A stretch of DNA of 64,000 nt, taken from the NCBI GenBank assembly GCA_014549065.1, contig JACDOX010000385.1:186001-250000 (forward strand), given 5' to 3'. Below are positions 34,501-47,619 of the stretch, piece by piece. Under the pieces are notes generated by a model. The model did not search any database, was not told where the DNA came from, and saw only the letters and a program-made list of their open reading frames with translations. Source of the DNA: Cardinalis cardinalis. Taxonomy: Eukaryota > Chordata > Aves > Passeriformes > Cardinalidae. Within the stretch, counting starts at the first letter, position 1. Every line of letters begins with the position of its first letter. A program made the position numbers and the translations under genes.

Positions 34501-37136
34501 AGTCATGTATTTTAGAAATGACTGTAATAGTCTCTTGAACTATATAGATTTAAACAACACCTTTCTGTAACTTAACTGTAAAATGCATATCAGATGATCA
34601 TTAAATTATTCCAGATTGTTCAATCAGAAATTTTGAGAAAATTTAGTTTTTAAATGGCAATTTAAAAGCTGGACATTTTATAGAAAAATGTTCTGAACTG
34701 ATTGGTGACAAGCTAAAAATAAAGGTCAGGAAAACTATATTTGTGTTAATTGGAGTGGAAAATAATTGCTCATGAGGAAATCATCTCTCCCTTTTAGCTG
34801 GTTTACTATTTCTTGCTCTTTACCTCTTCTGACCTATTTTATCTCAAAATGCCATTTTTCAACAATGATTGTCTCTATTGTCTCAACCCTTTCAAAAATA
34901 GCCAATTTTTTCTTGACAGCTTGACTTCTAATGATGTCTTTTCTGACCTTTTTTTTGTATTCTCTGGGTGTATTTATTAACCTTACTTTGATTTGTTGTG
35001 AGCGTGCTGACACAGCACTAATTTTGGTTTCAGCTTGTTAGCTGTAAGCAGGAGTTACCCCTGAGTCCTCTTAATGTCACCAAGAAAATCTAATTCTTCT
35101 GCCTCTGCATCCTGAGTCCTTAAACCTCTGGAAAACGTAGCAACCTGTGAAGCACATGCATTCCTACAGGCCGAGTTAAAGAAAAATGTGATCAGTAATT
35201 AGGTGTCATGATTTATACATCTGTTTCTTCTAGATCCTACTTGCTTAAAAAGTACTAATGTTTGATTAATGTAGTGCTCCTTTTGAAATCTCAGCTGAAA
35301 ATACTAAGTCCTTGGTGAACAGATGGTGAATTAAATTGAATGATAAGGGGAAAGAAGCTAAAGCACTTTGAACAAGAAATAGGCAGTGGCAGAATGGAAA
35401 CGACATTTTCATTCCTTAAAGGGGAAATATTCAATATGCCTTGCTGACTAGGGGAGGGCCCTCCTAAATATTCAATTTCTTTATTTATGGTTGTCTATTT
35501 AATTCTAAATCTTTTTTTAGCACAGTGTGTAACATTGAAAAACACCAAAACACCAGTTTCACCAGAAAAACACTGAAATACTCTTCCATCCTGTAAAATA
35601 CTGGTTTTGTGGGGGAATGCTGCACTGCCAAGATACCCCATGGATCCCAAATCACCAGAGGCAAAGGGAACAACTAGAAAGGCACAGGAGAGGATAGTTC
35701 TGTCCTTTTAGTGTGAGAGGAAGGATGGTTCCTTCTCAGCATGAAGAAATCTGTGGCAGAGTACAGGGGAGAGTTCCTGAAGAGACTCTACCATCAGTCT
35801 CTACCACTGCAAGATTGCAGGAGAAANGATAGGGCAGCTCCTGAGAGTATTCTTCTTCTGCTGAGCTCCTGTGTCACTAAAATCTGGAGCTTCTGAGCTT
35901 ATTGTAAGACTATCACATTCTGGTTTATATCATCCCATATCTCCAGTGCAATATGTTTTACTAAATCACTAATAAATCCAGCAGCAGATGTGTGTGTGCA
36001 TCTCATCTGTGAAGCTATGCCTGGCTCAGCCAGCTTTTCAATATTGTGTTTTCTACTGCCCATCCACTTGAAGAGACTTTGTTCTATCCTTTTGGCTGCT
36101 AACCCTTCTTCTACAAATCCCATTGCTTAAAAAAACCTTTGAATGGGGTGTTTAGACAGTTTTACACACATAAAAAGCAAACAGATGTATAGAACATTTT
36201 TCAATTCCTCCCTGTGTCTTTCTAGGCTGGTTCTTAGAAGATTAGCNAAAACTATTAAGCACACACAAGTGTGTTCGCTTTCTTTCACACATCTGCATTT
36301 TCAAAGTGGAACTTTTGTGGAGGAATTTATGAGAATTGCATCAAATAAAATAAGAGCACCACAACACAACTGGCTGGTAAACCAGCACCCAGGAAACTGC
36401 TAAACTCCAGGGGTTAACCTGGGGCGGGGAGGGGGTGGTGAGGGGAAGTGTAGTTTNTTCCAGAGAATAAACCACACCAAATGCTTATAGGATCTATTTT
36501 GATCCAGATGCTCACCCCCACAATACTTGAAGCAAATTATTACTCAACCATGATCTTTGAATTACTAACATCATATTGTGGGTCAAAATTTTACTTGCGT
36601 TTCATCTGTNCATTGTTTTCCTTTGAATCTTTTTTACTAGTTTTGAGGGCAGCTGGCCACTAAGTCCTGGCATTTGGTGGGATTGAGAGCATATGAATAT
36701 AGTCCTCTTCACAAAAATAATGTGGTGCAGATTCTCATCAGACCTGTCTTAGTCACCCATGTACCTCATACTTTTTACAGCTTTAATCAGCCTTGGGAGA
36801 AATAGATTGGGTGAGCACAGCAAAGCAGATTAAGATATCTCAGAGTTTGGTGTCTTAGACATGGATTTCAAGGGTACTGAGCTTCAGAATGTATGTAGTT
36901 CACTACAGAATGTACAAACTACTTCACTATGTAGTTTTCAAATCTTTCTACATGCCTACTTCACCACTGTTACCCAAAATCAGGAAAACAGGTCTGTGTC
37001 CTTGGATCAATTGCAGAAAGGGGAAGAAATTCATTATTAGTGCCAGCTAAATGTAGCTCAGACTGCATCTTCTTTGACATTTAAATGCTGAATGTTCTGT
37101 AGAGGAAGGAAATAATTTAAAAAGCGTGCAAAGAGT

Positions 37137-37165
37137 GTGTTTGTGTGTGTGTGCGTGTGTGTGTG
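37137..37165. repeat. GT dinucleotide microsatellite
   Basis: Short alternating GT run with one C interruption. Confidence 0.8.
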
Positions 37166-38220
37166 CTCTTCAGTTCACTGGATATCAGGAGAACTGAAGG
37201 TCAAATCAGAAAATGGATGAAGATTAAAGGTGAGTAAAACCACTTGCAAATATACAGCATTTAAAATATGAACCTGTCTTCTGTACCAACTGGAGAAAAT
37301 GTGGAGAGAGACAGTCAACAAAAGGAACTATTACAGGTATTTCTTGTTCATTTCCACTGGNGCAACCTACGTGGATGTGCAACAGAAGCAGCTGCTTAAG
37401 CTATTTNTAAGTTTCATAATACTTGCTGGAGATGAAGTTACTTGCTTTAAGATCACGTATCTGGCCACACTGGAACACGGTGTCATTCCAACTGCTGACA
37501 ATACATGGTAACAGGGATTTAAAAGTGATAAATNTTCCCTAATTCTAACTAAATGTAATTGCTAATTTAGCATGCAACATATATTTGTTTTACTTTTCTT
37601 TTCCTTAAACAAATAAACACAATGTATAAAACACAAAAATGCACAAATATCACAGTGCCCAGTGCTTCACATTTGATTGACTACAGGAATTACTGAGATG
37701 AGAAATGAGCTGAAAAAGCATAAATTCAACTTTATAACTTAGTTANGACTTAAACAATACTGCTTAATAATCTTCTTGTTGAATGCATAGTGATCCATTT
37801 TATAAGAAGGCATTCATAATGCTCCTGCAAGCACTGGGAGATGGCTCAGTGTCTTCAGTATTTTTTTTTTTTGGCTAAAAAACCTATATGCAAACTCCAA
37901 ACCCTATATGCATTTAAATTTTTCAGATTTTTGGATAGAACTCTGNGTACCTCTGCCTCACCTAATCATCCAGTTCCCTAAGTGGGGCCAGGTTTCACCT
38001 TGTGGGTGGGTATCTCCATAGCCAGGTCCCCTGCAGGGGCTGAGCTGCTTGGCATGCCTGAATCCCAGCACCATCTGTGTGCAGAGCCAGAGGAGAGGCA
38101 GGGAAAGTCACCTTTTGTATAGCAGACTACTTGCTAAAGGAGCTGTGCAGGAAGCAGGAGCTTTTGTAACGCCCCAGAGCACAAGGGGAGTCAAAACATC
38201 TCTGTGGTTTTTTGGAGGGA

Positions 38221-38315
38221 TTTTATTTTATTATTTTATTATTTTATTTTATTTTATTTTATTGGTTTGGTTTATTTTGGTTTGGTTTGGGCTGGGTTGG
38301 GCTGGATTGGGTTCG
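38221..38315. repeat. compound pentanucleotide array
   Basis: TTTTA units (38221-38263) grade into GGTTT and then GGGTT/GGGCT units (to about 38315). The pattern reads as one array drifting in sequence. The second half is strand-asymmetric and G-rich. Confidence 0.8.
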
Positions 38316-39500
38316 GTGTTTTACTAGGTTGGTTGGTTTGGGATTTTTTAATTGATTTTCTTTTTTCATTTTATAGAAGTTCTGATGCCACCTTCAGGTG
38401 AAATTTCCTCTGACACCCATCTCCCTTTCTTTTCTGCCCACCTGCCAAATGGTCTCACCCATGCCCTTTTATCCCCTCTGGCACTTGCCAGACCCTTCTG
38501 ATGCAACACAGCAACACCAAAAGTGAAACAACCAACCACCGTCCTTTTGCTCTGGTGGTTTCTGACACACCAGTGAGTTAAATCAGCTTATGGAAGTCTA
38601 ATTAGTGTAGGGGCCAGAATGAAAGGTGTGGCACTCAGCAGCAGAACTCTGCTTCTGGTATAGCCGACAAACTACCTGTGACAACAGCAGGTGTTTATGG
38701 CAATGCAGTGATACTTCTGATGTGGGGTTTTTTTCCCGTTTCTGCTTCCAAAATAGGAATATTAATAGAATGGAATATCCATGTATCTAATCACTGGGGC
38801 ATTCTCAGAATAACACTCCGTATATATTGTTCCTTTAATTTGAAGAATTGCTTGAATTAATCATTTTTCATAATATTCGTTATCAGTTTTCACTTTCCAA
38901 AAAAAATTTAAATGCAAAATGAAAGACTACCTGCAAACAAGCTGTTTCAAATCTGATTAATTTAGTATGGTTTTTAATAAATGCTTCCTGTCCTCATTAC
39001 CATTTTGCAATTAAAACTGAAGGAAAGCAATCATTTTATACTGTCATTGTGCTGATGATAGGGCCATCTCCACCATATACCTGTTTAACTCATTCATTAT
39101 TACATTATTTAATTAGGAAAAAATAAATGAAGTAAAGAAGTCTCCTTCTCCCTAGGTGACAATTAGACTTTCCTCTTTCCTATTCTTATTTCTTTCCTCT
39201 CCTGATTATTAAGATTAGAATAAAAGTACATGGTTTAGTTGCTATTTCCATCTGAAAGCAGGGAGCTTTGTTATAACAGACTATTGAGCTAAAATGCAAA
39301 ATTTTGATTGAGAAATAAAACCAGAGTACTGTAGTAACTATTTGATTTAAAACATGCATTTCAAGGGAAATATTTTTGTACTTATTTAAGTACTGATGAA
39401 TTAATGATTAGGCAGCAAAAGGACTGAACGTTGAAGTGAAGAATCTCAGTTATTGTTCTCCTTTTCAAATTATTCAGGAGAATGGTTACCTGATCTAACA

Positions 39501-41205
39501 GAATCATAGGAATGGTTGGGTTGGAAGGGACCTTAAAGCTCGTCTGGTTTCCTGATGGAAACCCCCTGCCATGGAAGGACATATATTTTACTTATGCATA
39601 TATTTCACTGTGCAGATTGCTTAAAGCCCCATCCAACCTGGCCTTGAACACTACGAGGGATGGGGCATCCACAACTGCTGTGGGCAGCCTGGTCCTCACC
39701 ACCCCCACAGACAGAAATTTCTTCCTAGTATCCAATCTAAACCTACTCTCTCTCAAGAGACATTTGAAGACATTCCCCCTTGTCCTGTCACTCCAAGCTC
39801 TTGTAAGTCCCTCTCCATCTTTCTTGTGGAGTCCCTCCAGGTACTGGAAGGCCACAATTAGGTAACCCTAATCCTTCTCTTCTCCAGGCTGAACAATCCC
39901 CATTCTCTCAGCCTTCCCTCATAGGAGAGGTGCTCCATGCCTCTGATCACCTTGGCGCCTCCTCTGGACTCTCTCCAGCAGCTCCGTGTCCTTCCTGTGC
40001 CGGGACCCCAGGGCTGGAGGCAGCTCTGCAGGTGGGGTCTCAGCAGAGCGGGGCAGAGGGGCAGAATCCCCTCCCTGCCCTGCTGCCCAGGGGCTCTGGG
40101 TGCAGCCCAGGACACGCTTGGCTCTCTGGGCTGGCAGTGCCCGTGGCTGGCTCATGTCCAGCTCTCACCCACAGCACCCCCAAGTCCTTCTGGGCAGGGC
40201 TGCTCTCCATCTGTTCATGCCCAGCCTGGGCTGGCACCAGGGATTGCCCTGACCCAGGGGCAGCACCTGAGCTTGGCCTTGTTAAACCTCATGAGATTCC
40301 CATGGGCTCGAGCTTGTCCAGGTCCCTCTGGATGGCATCTGTCCCTCAGGAGTGTCAGCTGCACCACTCAGCTTGGTGTCACCTGCAGATTTGCTGAAGG
40401 TGCACTCAATCCTTTTTTCTGTATCATTAAGGAAGGTATTAAATAGAGCTGGTCCCAGCACAGACCCCTGAAAGGCACCACTTGTCACTGATGTCCATCA
40501 GCACACTGATGTCCATCAAGCATTGACCACAATGCTTGGATGTGACCATCCAACCAATTCCTTATCCATTGAAGAGTCCATCCAGTCTTTCTCTCTCCAT
40601 TTAGAGAGAAGGAGGTTGTGGGGAACTGTGTCAAAGGCTTTATTTAATTTCAGATAAGTGACATCTGTAACCCTTCCTTGTCCACTGATGGAGCCATTCC
40701 ATCACAGAATACCACAAGGTTGGTCACGCAGGGCTCGCCCTTAGCACAGCTGTGCTGGGTGTCTGGAATCACCTCCCTGTCCTCCAGGAGCCTTAGCAGA
40801 GTTTCTAGGAGGATCCGTCCATGATCTTCCCAGGCACAGAGGCTGACAGTTCAGAATTCCCAGGGTCCTCCTTTCTACTCTTTTCAAGTTGGCTACAAGG
40901 TTTTCCCTCTCCAGTCACCTGGGATTCCATTTGATTGCTATGACTTTTCAAATATCATGGAGAGTGGCAGCTACATCAGTGGCAGCCAATTCCCTTGGGA
41001 CTCTGGGATGAATCCTATTGGCTCCCATACAGTTAAATACATTCAGGCTCCCCCATACCTTATCCTTCTGTCCATCCACCTGAGAGGTGTGGNAGTAGAG
41101 ATTGCTAGTGGAGACTGAGGCAAAAAAGCCTTCTCAGCCGTTTTTAGAATCTCTTGTCACCAGTTGGCCAGTATTGATGGATAGACCTTCTTTGACTTGA
41201 GGACT
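39501..41205 (-). mobile_element. CR1 LINE, 5'-truncated, minus strand (copy A)
   Basis: The 3' end is at 39501, where the plus strand reads GAATCATAGGAATGGTTGGG then GGAAGGGACCTTAAAG, the complement of the bird CR1 terminus. Going up in coordinate are the 3' untranslated part and then the reverse-transcriptase region. Recognisable RT pieces on the minus strand are GSVLGPALFN, DTKLSGAADTPEG (about 40300-40480) and a shifted KAFDTVPHN-type segment near 40620-40650. Stops and frame breaks are present, so the copy is dead. It abuts a second CR1 copy. Confidence 0.85.
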
Positions 41206-41217
41206 GGTGCGCAGTTT

Positions 41218-42745
41218 ATTTCATTTATAGAGTTTGAAGAGACCCAGGATCATCAAGTCCCTCTTCTGGTCCTGCACTGTACAGTCCCAAGAATCACACC
41301 ATGGCCCCCAGAGCATTGTCCAAATAAACACTTCTTCAACTCAGGGGCTGTGACCACTTCTCTGGGGAGCCTGTTCCAGTGTCCAAACACTTCCTGGGTG
41401 AAAAACATTTTTCTGATATCCAACATAAATCTCCCCAACACAACTTNCAGGCATTCCTGCAGGGCCTATCACTGGTCATGACAAAGAAGAGATCAGTGTC
41501 TGCCCCTCCTCTTCCCCTCACAAGGAAGTTTCAGACCCCAGTGAGGTCTCCCCTCAAGTCTCCTTTTCTCCAGGCTGAACATACCAAGTGCCTTCAGCCA
41601 CTCCTCACAAGGCTTCTCCTCAAGGCCCTTCACCACCTTCATGACCTCCTTTGGACATCCTCTAATAGCTGAATATCTTTCTTACACTGTAGTGCCCCAA
41701 ATTGCCCCCGCACTGGAGGTGAGGCCACTCCAGCCCGGAGCAGAGTGGGACAATCCCCTTCCTTGCCCAGGGGTGATGCTGGGCCTGATGCCCCCAGGAC
41801 AGGGATGTCCCTCCTGGCTGCCAGGGCACTGTTGGCTCATGTTCAGCTTGCCATGGACCAGGATCTCNAGGTCCCTTTCCACGTTGCTGCTCTCCAGCCT
41901 CTCATTCCCCAGTCTTTCCATCCATCAGGGCTCCCCCATCCTAGGTGCAGAGTCCAGCATGTTTCCTTGTTGAACTGCANNCAGTTGGTGANTGCCCAGC
42001 CCTTTGATTCATCGAGGTCTCTGCAGGGCCTCCCTGCCTTTGAGGGAGTCAGCAGCTCTTCCCTGTCTTGTATCATCTGCAGATTTGCTGAGTCTCCCTT
42101 CCAGTCCTGCAGGTTGTTTATGAAGATGTTAAAGAGCACAGGGCCGAGGATGGAGCCCTGCAGAACCCTGCGAGTGACAGGTCACCAGTTTGATGTCACC
42201 CCAGTCGCAGTAACCCTTTGTGCCTGACTGGTGAGCCNGTTGCTCACTAATCACACGATGTGTTTTCCCTTGTGGGCTGGACATTTTGTCCAGAAGGATC
42301 CTATGAGAGACAGGATCCTAAACTTTACTGAAATCCAGAATACTACATCAGTTGGCATACCATCTAGGTGGCTTACCTTGTCACAAAAGGAATTAGATTT
42401 GACAAGCAAGACTTTCCTCTCAGAAAGCTGTGCTGGCTGTGACCAATGGTTACATTGTCTTATAGGTGTTTTTCACTACCTCTCAGAATAATATTCTCCA
42501 TAATTTTACCAGTCACCAAAGTGAGACTGACAGGCCAGTATTCTCCAGGTCATCCTTCTTGCCCTTGCTGAAAACTGGGACATTGTTTTCCAGCTTCTAG
42601 GCAACGGAGAACTGGGAATTTTCAAATCTCAAGATTCCCAAGACCATTGAAAAATCAAGAGGCCTCACAATAACATCAGCCAGCTTTTTGAGTATCCTCA
42701 GATTAATCCCGTCAGGCCCCATAAATTTAGAGGGATTTGTTACAC
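41218..42745 (-). mobile_element. CR1 LINE of another subfamily, minus strand (copy B)
   Basis: The 3' end is near 41220 (GAGTTTGAAGAGACCCAGGATCATCAAG on the plus strand). The 3' part differs from copy A, with landmarks CCTGTTCCAGTGTCC and GTGAAAAACATTTTTCTGATAT. Farther up, the minus strand carries decayed RT segments: VFNIFINNL-type near 42100, then AFDT-region remnants, and the GPVSLT...MENIIL block near 42500-42560. Several Ns and stops are present. Same orientation as copy A. Confidence 0.8.
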
Positions 42746-42749
42746 TTTA

Positions 42750-43250
42750 AACTCACATTCTGTGAAGATTAATGAAAAAGCTGATTGGAAAGGTAGTTAA
42801 TAATTAACGAGCTTGATCTCTATCTAGTGTATATATAATTAAGAAAGGTGTGATTATTCTTTTCTCATTAGCAATTCAATAATTATCTTGTGCCTAATAC
42901 ATCCATACGGACTTCAGCATCTAACATCCACGTAAAAAATTGACTTCAAGATATGGTGAGAGGTTGCCTGGCAACAGCTCTTTTATTTTATTCTGAATGG
43001 CATTTTTGGGGCAGAGAGTGAGGAAGGGAAGAGCTGGAAAAAAAGTTCGACTCGAGAGGCCTGCTCTGATCTAGATTTCTGTGTTTCTGCAGGGGTGTGA
43101 TTCTGCTCAGTGCTGGTGTGGGCCCACCGGGACCGTGCCTGACAGCTCTTTGCCTCAGTGCCTGACTCCAGCTGTGTAGCTCCTTCTTCCACCCAGACAA
43201 ACCAGCCTCGTTAAGAGACACAAATAAACTGAGATTTTCTTTTATGTCAG
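42750..43250. other. non-coding stretch after CR1 copy B
   Basis: No gene recognised. A CACAAATAAACTG with an AATAAA lies at about 43220 and may belong to a longer LTR-like element continuing to 43.5 kb. Confidence 0.4.
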
Positions 43251-43256
43251 AAGTTC

Positions 43257-43515
43257 TGTGATGTCTGCCTCCAGAGAGGAGTGCTTTCTCTTTGGAACAC
43301 ACGACAGGGTAGTCACACCAAAAAAAGGATCTTCATGCAGACCTGGGTTTAGTTTTCTTTCTGTTGATTGCACAGCTGTCCTGCCCCGTCCTCCCAGGGC
43401 TACTACAATTCTCAGGTCTGCTCACATAGTGTGTGAGTCTTGGGACTATAAGCAGTAAATAAACACTCTAAGTCTCCTTTCTCAGAATATTTGGGACCTG
43501 TGTCCCCATGACACA
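43257..43515 (+). mobile_element. possible short LTR, plus strand
   Basis: TGTGATGTC start, a TATAAGCAG box (43446) only a few bases before AATAAA (43458), then CTCTAAGTCTCC and an end at CATGACACA. The layout suggests an LTR. The TATA-AATAAA distance is shorter than usual and no target-site duplication is visible. Confidence 0.35.
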
Positions 43516-43519
43516 CTTC

Positions 43520-45360
43520 CACGTAGATAGGATAGTTTAGTCGGTTTTTGTATTTTTTTGAATGCTGTCTTCTGACTCAGTCATAAAATGTTATAAAATA
43601 CTTTATATTTAAATAAAATAAAAATAGGTCAAAGGAAAAGAAAATATGAGAAGACTGGGAAAAAAAATACGCCATCAAAGCAGTACACTGAGAAGGCAAG
43701 ATGTGAGTTTAAAGGCATGCTAATATGTACAACCCAAAAACTGGAAAAGAAACCTAAAAAGGAANGAGCAAGAAGCAAAAACCAAAACAAAACCCACAAA
43801 AAATCCCCCAAAATCCATAGAACTTAATATCAGATCTTTTATATTTCTGTCATATTTCTGGACTACCTACAAGTCCTACGCATATTTCTGCAAAAGCTGT
43901 AGTAGCCTAGAAAAAAAAATTATTTGACTGATCATAAAACTCTCATTGGGAAAAGCAAATCAAATGTTGCAAAATTCTTGGATATTTTAACAGCAGCAAA
44001 TCAAAACTACGTGGTCCTGACTCTGCTCCTTATGAAGCCGTCTTGTAAGGACTGTGATTTTCCTCTATACAGGGCTGCCATTCTTCTCCATTTATTTCTT
44101 CTCCTGGTAGAAAAGTAATGAAATCACTTGTTTCTTAGGTTGCTTGAACCATTATCTAACGGTTTTCTCTATATCCCATTGAGTTCATATATTCAAACTG
44201 AGTGATTTTGAAAGACTATTACTAACCTAACCTTGGAGCTTTTGACTGGGCTTGTTCTTGTCAAAAAATCCAATCTATCTTACTCCTTGTCTTTTACTTT
44301 TGGATTTAAAGTAAATGCATCAGACGTGTAAAGTGCTGAAGACAGAAGTGCCGGATGTGTTAACTTCCATATGAAAAAACTTTCTGCTTTACATTGTGTG
44401 TTCTTTTGATACCCCAGAAAATAAATTCTTGGGGGAAAACACCATGGAATTTTTTTTTTCATACTATTCTTTCAATGAATGCTGGATGTCACATGGGAAG
44501 ATTTGCATGAATTTTGCTGGTTTTGTTTTGGCGCAAAATAAAGACTAAAAAGGTGAGATAAAAACAAAGGGGTCAACATCAGCACTAAGAGAACAGTCTC
44601 AGTATGAGCTAGGTCTTTTAAACTTACCCTTTTTATCTGATTTTCTGCTCGTGCTTTCACTTACAGCATTATAAGTGATAACAGCAATGGGAAATACTAA
44701 AAAAAACCACCAGCTGCATGCAACTTACAGCCTTCTAACTTGGTCCTTCTCTGAAACAGAGTAAAATCTCATCTACATCCATATTGCCATCATTTTATAT
44801 TTTGAAAGGAAAGAATGAGCGTATATGCATCCCAGTGTCAGGAAGCAATTTACTGTCTCTGCTTTTAAAATAGGCATTCATGCAAGTGACAATAATAGTT
44901 GTTAATTTATTTAAATCAGAATTTTCTGATCCCTATTACTGACAGAGAGTTTTGGTGGATTTCAGTCTGATCTTTGAAGTAAATAATAAAAAATGACATT
45001 CACTTTTCTGTGCAAAAGCATGTTTCAAGTCTAAATTCTAACACTGCCCCTCAGAGTGACTGCAAACTCTCCTCTCATGGTGTTACCTGGAAACTGTACT
45101 AGTACATATTCAGCTATGAATAGAAATAGAGTTACACAAAGGGTTTAGGACAGCAACCTGTCAACCCAGTCTGAAATTCTTTCTCTCTCAGAGCACTTCA
45201 TTAATTGCTGATTTCTGAGAGCAGCCTTTCAGCCACTGGTACACAACTGGACCAGTAATTTAATTTAGAACATGTTTCACTAGTTTGCTTTACAAATTGT
45301 GAAAGGCAGTAGCAGTAAAGTATTCATAAAAGGCCATGGAAATAACAGGTGTTTCTTACT
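43520..45360. other. AT-rich non-coding stretch
   Basis: No element or exon recognised. Confidence 0.5.
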
Positions 45361-45369
45361 TAGTCTACT

Positions 45370-45700
45370 ATGACTGTCCCTCTGTCAGGAATTAAATTCA
45401 ATTGATTTAGTGTGATTTGTTCTAGATAAATCCATGCTGGCCCTGTCTTACTGCTTTATTATCCAAATCTTTGAAACAGTCACATATAATTTTTTCCTGT
45501 CTCCTCCCAGGAATCAGCTTCGAGTGGGACTGCTCTGCAACTCTTTGCATTGTCCCTTCCACATACCTTTTTTAGAGATAACACAGTGGACTTTCTTCCA
45601 CTCTTCCTTTTTCTTTGAAGAGATCTTGGAAATAATTGCTGGGGTTTACAGAGTGCCGACTGGAATACACATAACTCGTTTGGTATTCTTTCAAGGCTCT
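45370..45700 (-). mobile_element. ancient CR1-type RT relic, minus strand
   Basis: The plus strand keeps complement landmarks of a CR1 reverse-transcriptase segment: ATCCATGCTGGCCCTG, TTATTATCCAAATC, TCTTCCACTCTTCC and GATCTTGGAAATAATTGCT. The minus strand conceptually gives EKII followed about 22 residues later by GQHGF, as in the CR1 RT fingers region. High divergence; no open frame. Confidence 0.45.
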
Positions 45701-45709
45701 TTCTCCCAT

Positions 45710-47615
45710 TTTCTTGCCAGTTATTTGACTCCTAGCTAAAGCTATGTTTTGTTCAGGAAACAATCATAAATAAGCTCAAATTGCCTTTCTCTAAAGAAAG
45801 AAGCAAAAGAGAGAGATTAATACCCTTCTCTGTTTCTCCTTTATTTCCTTTCCCCTTAGTTAAATTGCTGAATTATAAATTTCTTTGTAAGCCCCACACA
45901 TGAGTTTATGATAATTTTAACTTTTTTTTTTCAGCCTCTGCAACACACTCTGCCTCATTTTGTGCCTTAGTTTTGTTTTGTTTGGGTTTTTTTTTTCTTT
46001 TTTTAACTTACAGTTACATGCTCAGGTTAATCCTTTAAATTCATGTGCCTCTTAGTTGTAGCTTTTTAATAACAATGTAATTCAGGCACATCATATTTCC
46101 AGAAAGAATTCAGCTTAAGCTGAATTCTTTTCTGTGTATAAGAAAANACCTAAGCGGAGGATGTCCCCACCAGTGGTTGTAACGTGAAGGCTGCAGTGGA
46201 ACTGTTTTTCCCAGGACTCAAACAGTGCCTTGCCCTCAGCCNTGTGTCACCACTTCCCAAACTCTCATGTGATGATTACACGAGTAATTCCTCACTGACC
46301 CTGACACGTGGAACCCAAGCAAATGGGGAGAGGCTGGTGGGCAGCAATCTTCTTCATCAACGTGGCGTTTTGTAGACACAGTGTGTGTCTTCTCCCAGTT
46401 AGCAACAGGGAAATACACTCCTTGTGAAATTTTCTATGAGGATAAGGTAAGCTAGACCTGTGAGTTCCAGTGACAAATGGTATCCCACTAACGACATCGG
46501 TCAAGTCCAGTGTTTGTTTTAATCTTCCTTTCTGCCATAACTGGCATTAAATATTGAAGACTCTCCATGAGTATCCCTTGACGGTCACCTCAGATAAAGT
46601 AGTAGTGTTTTTCAGTCTCCTGTATCTTGGCAGAATAGAACACATATTTAAGAATTGACATCAAAATACTAGTTTCTATTTCAGCTGACAAAACAGTGGA
46701 ACCAATTACTGACTTGGACAGAAGGAATGGATATTTGCATGTGATCTCTGGTGATTTGAGCTATGGAAACAGTAAATGTATTCCAAAAAGTAATTTGCTA
46801 CTTTTACAATGGAAAAATAAATACCCCAAGCCCTGCTCTGTTATTTTCATGGGAGAACCAAAAATGGTCTAAGAAAACCAATCATTGAAAAGGGGACTGA
46901 AACCAAGTGGTTTGATTGTTAATACTAAGTACTGTTTACAGATGGCAATACTTGTGTTAGGTTTATCAATCATTCCATTACATAGTTAGGTAAAATGAAA
47001 GTTAACTTTGGACTTTTGCTTCCCTTTAATTACCCAGTTCAGTTCACATTTTGAAAAATATTTTAAAGTATAGTAGTATAGGTAAGTGTAAGCTGATTTT
47101 GAGGGATTTGTGATGTATTTTCCTCAAGCATCAAAGAATTTGAGAATCTTGAGTATATATATAATATTTAAATTTTTAAGCCTTGGCACATATGGTTAGG
47201 CATATCCCACAAATCACTTGTTTCTAGAAAGATCTTAATATGTTCCACAGAGTTTTAAAAATATGAGTTTATTAGATTGCCCATTTGCAGGCTTTTTTTT
47301 TTTTTTGTACAATGTATATTTAAAAGACAAGTTATATTTCTTTCTCAAATTGCTAACCCAGTTTTTGACAGAATTAAAAATGTGAAATTGTAGGTCTTAA
47401 ACATTATAATATGGTGTGCTAACTGAAAACTGAACTAGAATGCTATTGGTGAATTCCTTAGTCATGAATTTCTCAAGCATAATTTAGCAAAGCATTAAAA
47501 ATAGCAAGAGTTTTCATCTATCAAAACATAAATCTCTAAATAACTGTCCTTACAGTTTTGCTTCTCATTATATTTCAGTGAACAAAATTACTTCACTGAG
47601 CTTTAAATTCTGTTT
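45710..47615. other. AT-rich non-coding stretch with a 28-bp palindrome
   Basis: No gene. T-rich runs occur at about 45920-46000 and 47292. A perfect palindrome is at 46103-46130 (listed separately). Confidence 0.5.
46103..46130. repeat. perfect 28-bp palindrome
   Basis: AAAGAATTCAGCTT is followed directly by its own reverse complement, with no spacer. It includes two EcoRI-type GAATTC hexamers. Confidence 0.85.
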
Positions 47616-47619
47616 GCTA

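Larger units (their letters stand above)
25550..39500. other. long AT-rich gene-free stretch
   Basis: About 14 kb without a convincing exon, RNA gene or mobile element. Simple repeats are present, with a GT run near 37137-37165 and a pentanucleotide array at 38221-38315. G runs occur near 25930-25950 and 36420-36445. Single Ns are frequent. It could be a large intron or intergenic desert. A 74-codon minus-strand frame at 35899-36123 has a protein-like composition but no recognised family. Confidence 0.5.

Noticed and set aside
40282..40488. Reverse-transcriptase-like frame as a separate gene
   Set aside because: It is part of a dead, truncated CR1 copy with stops and frame breaks.
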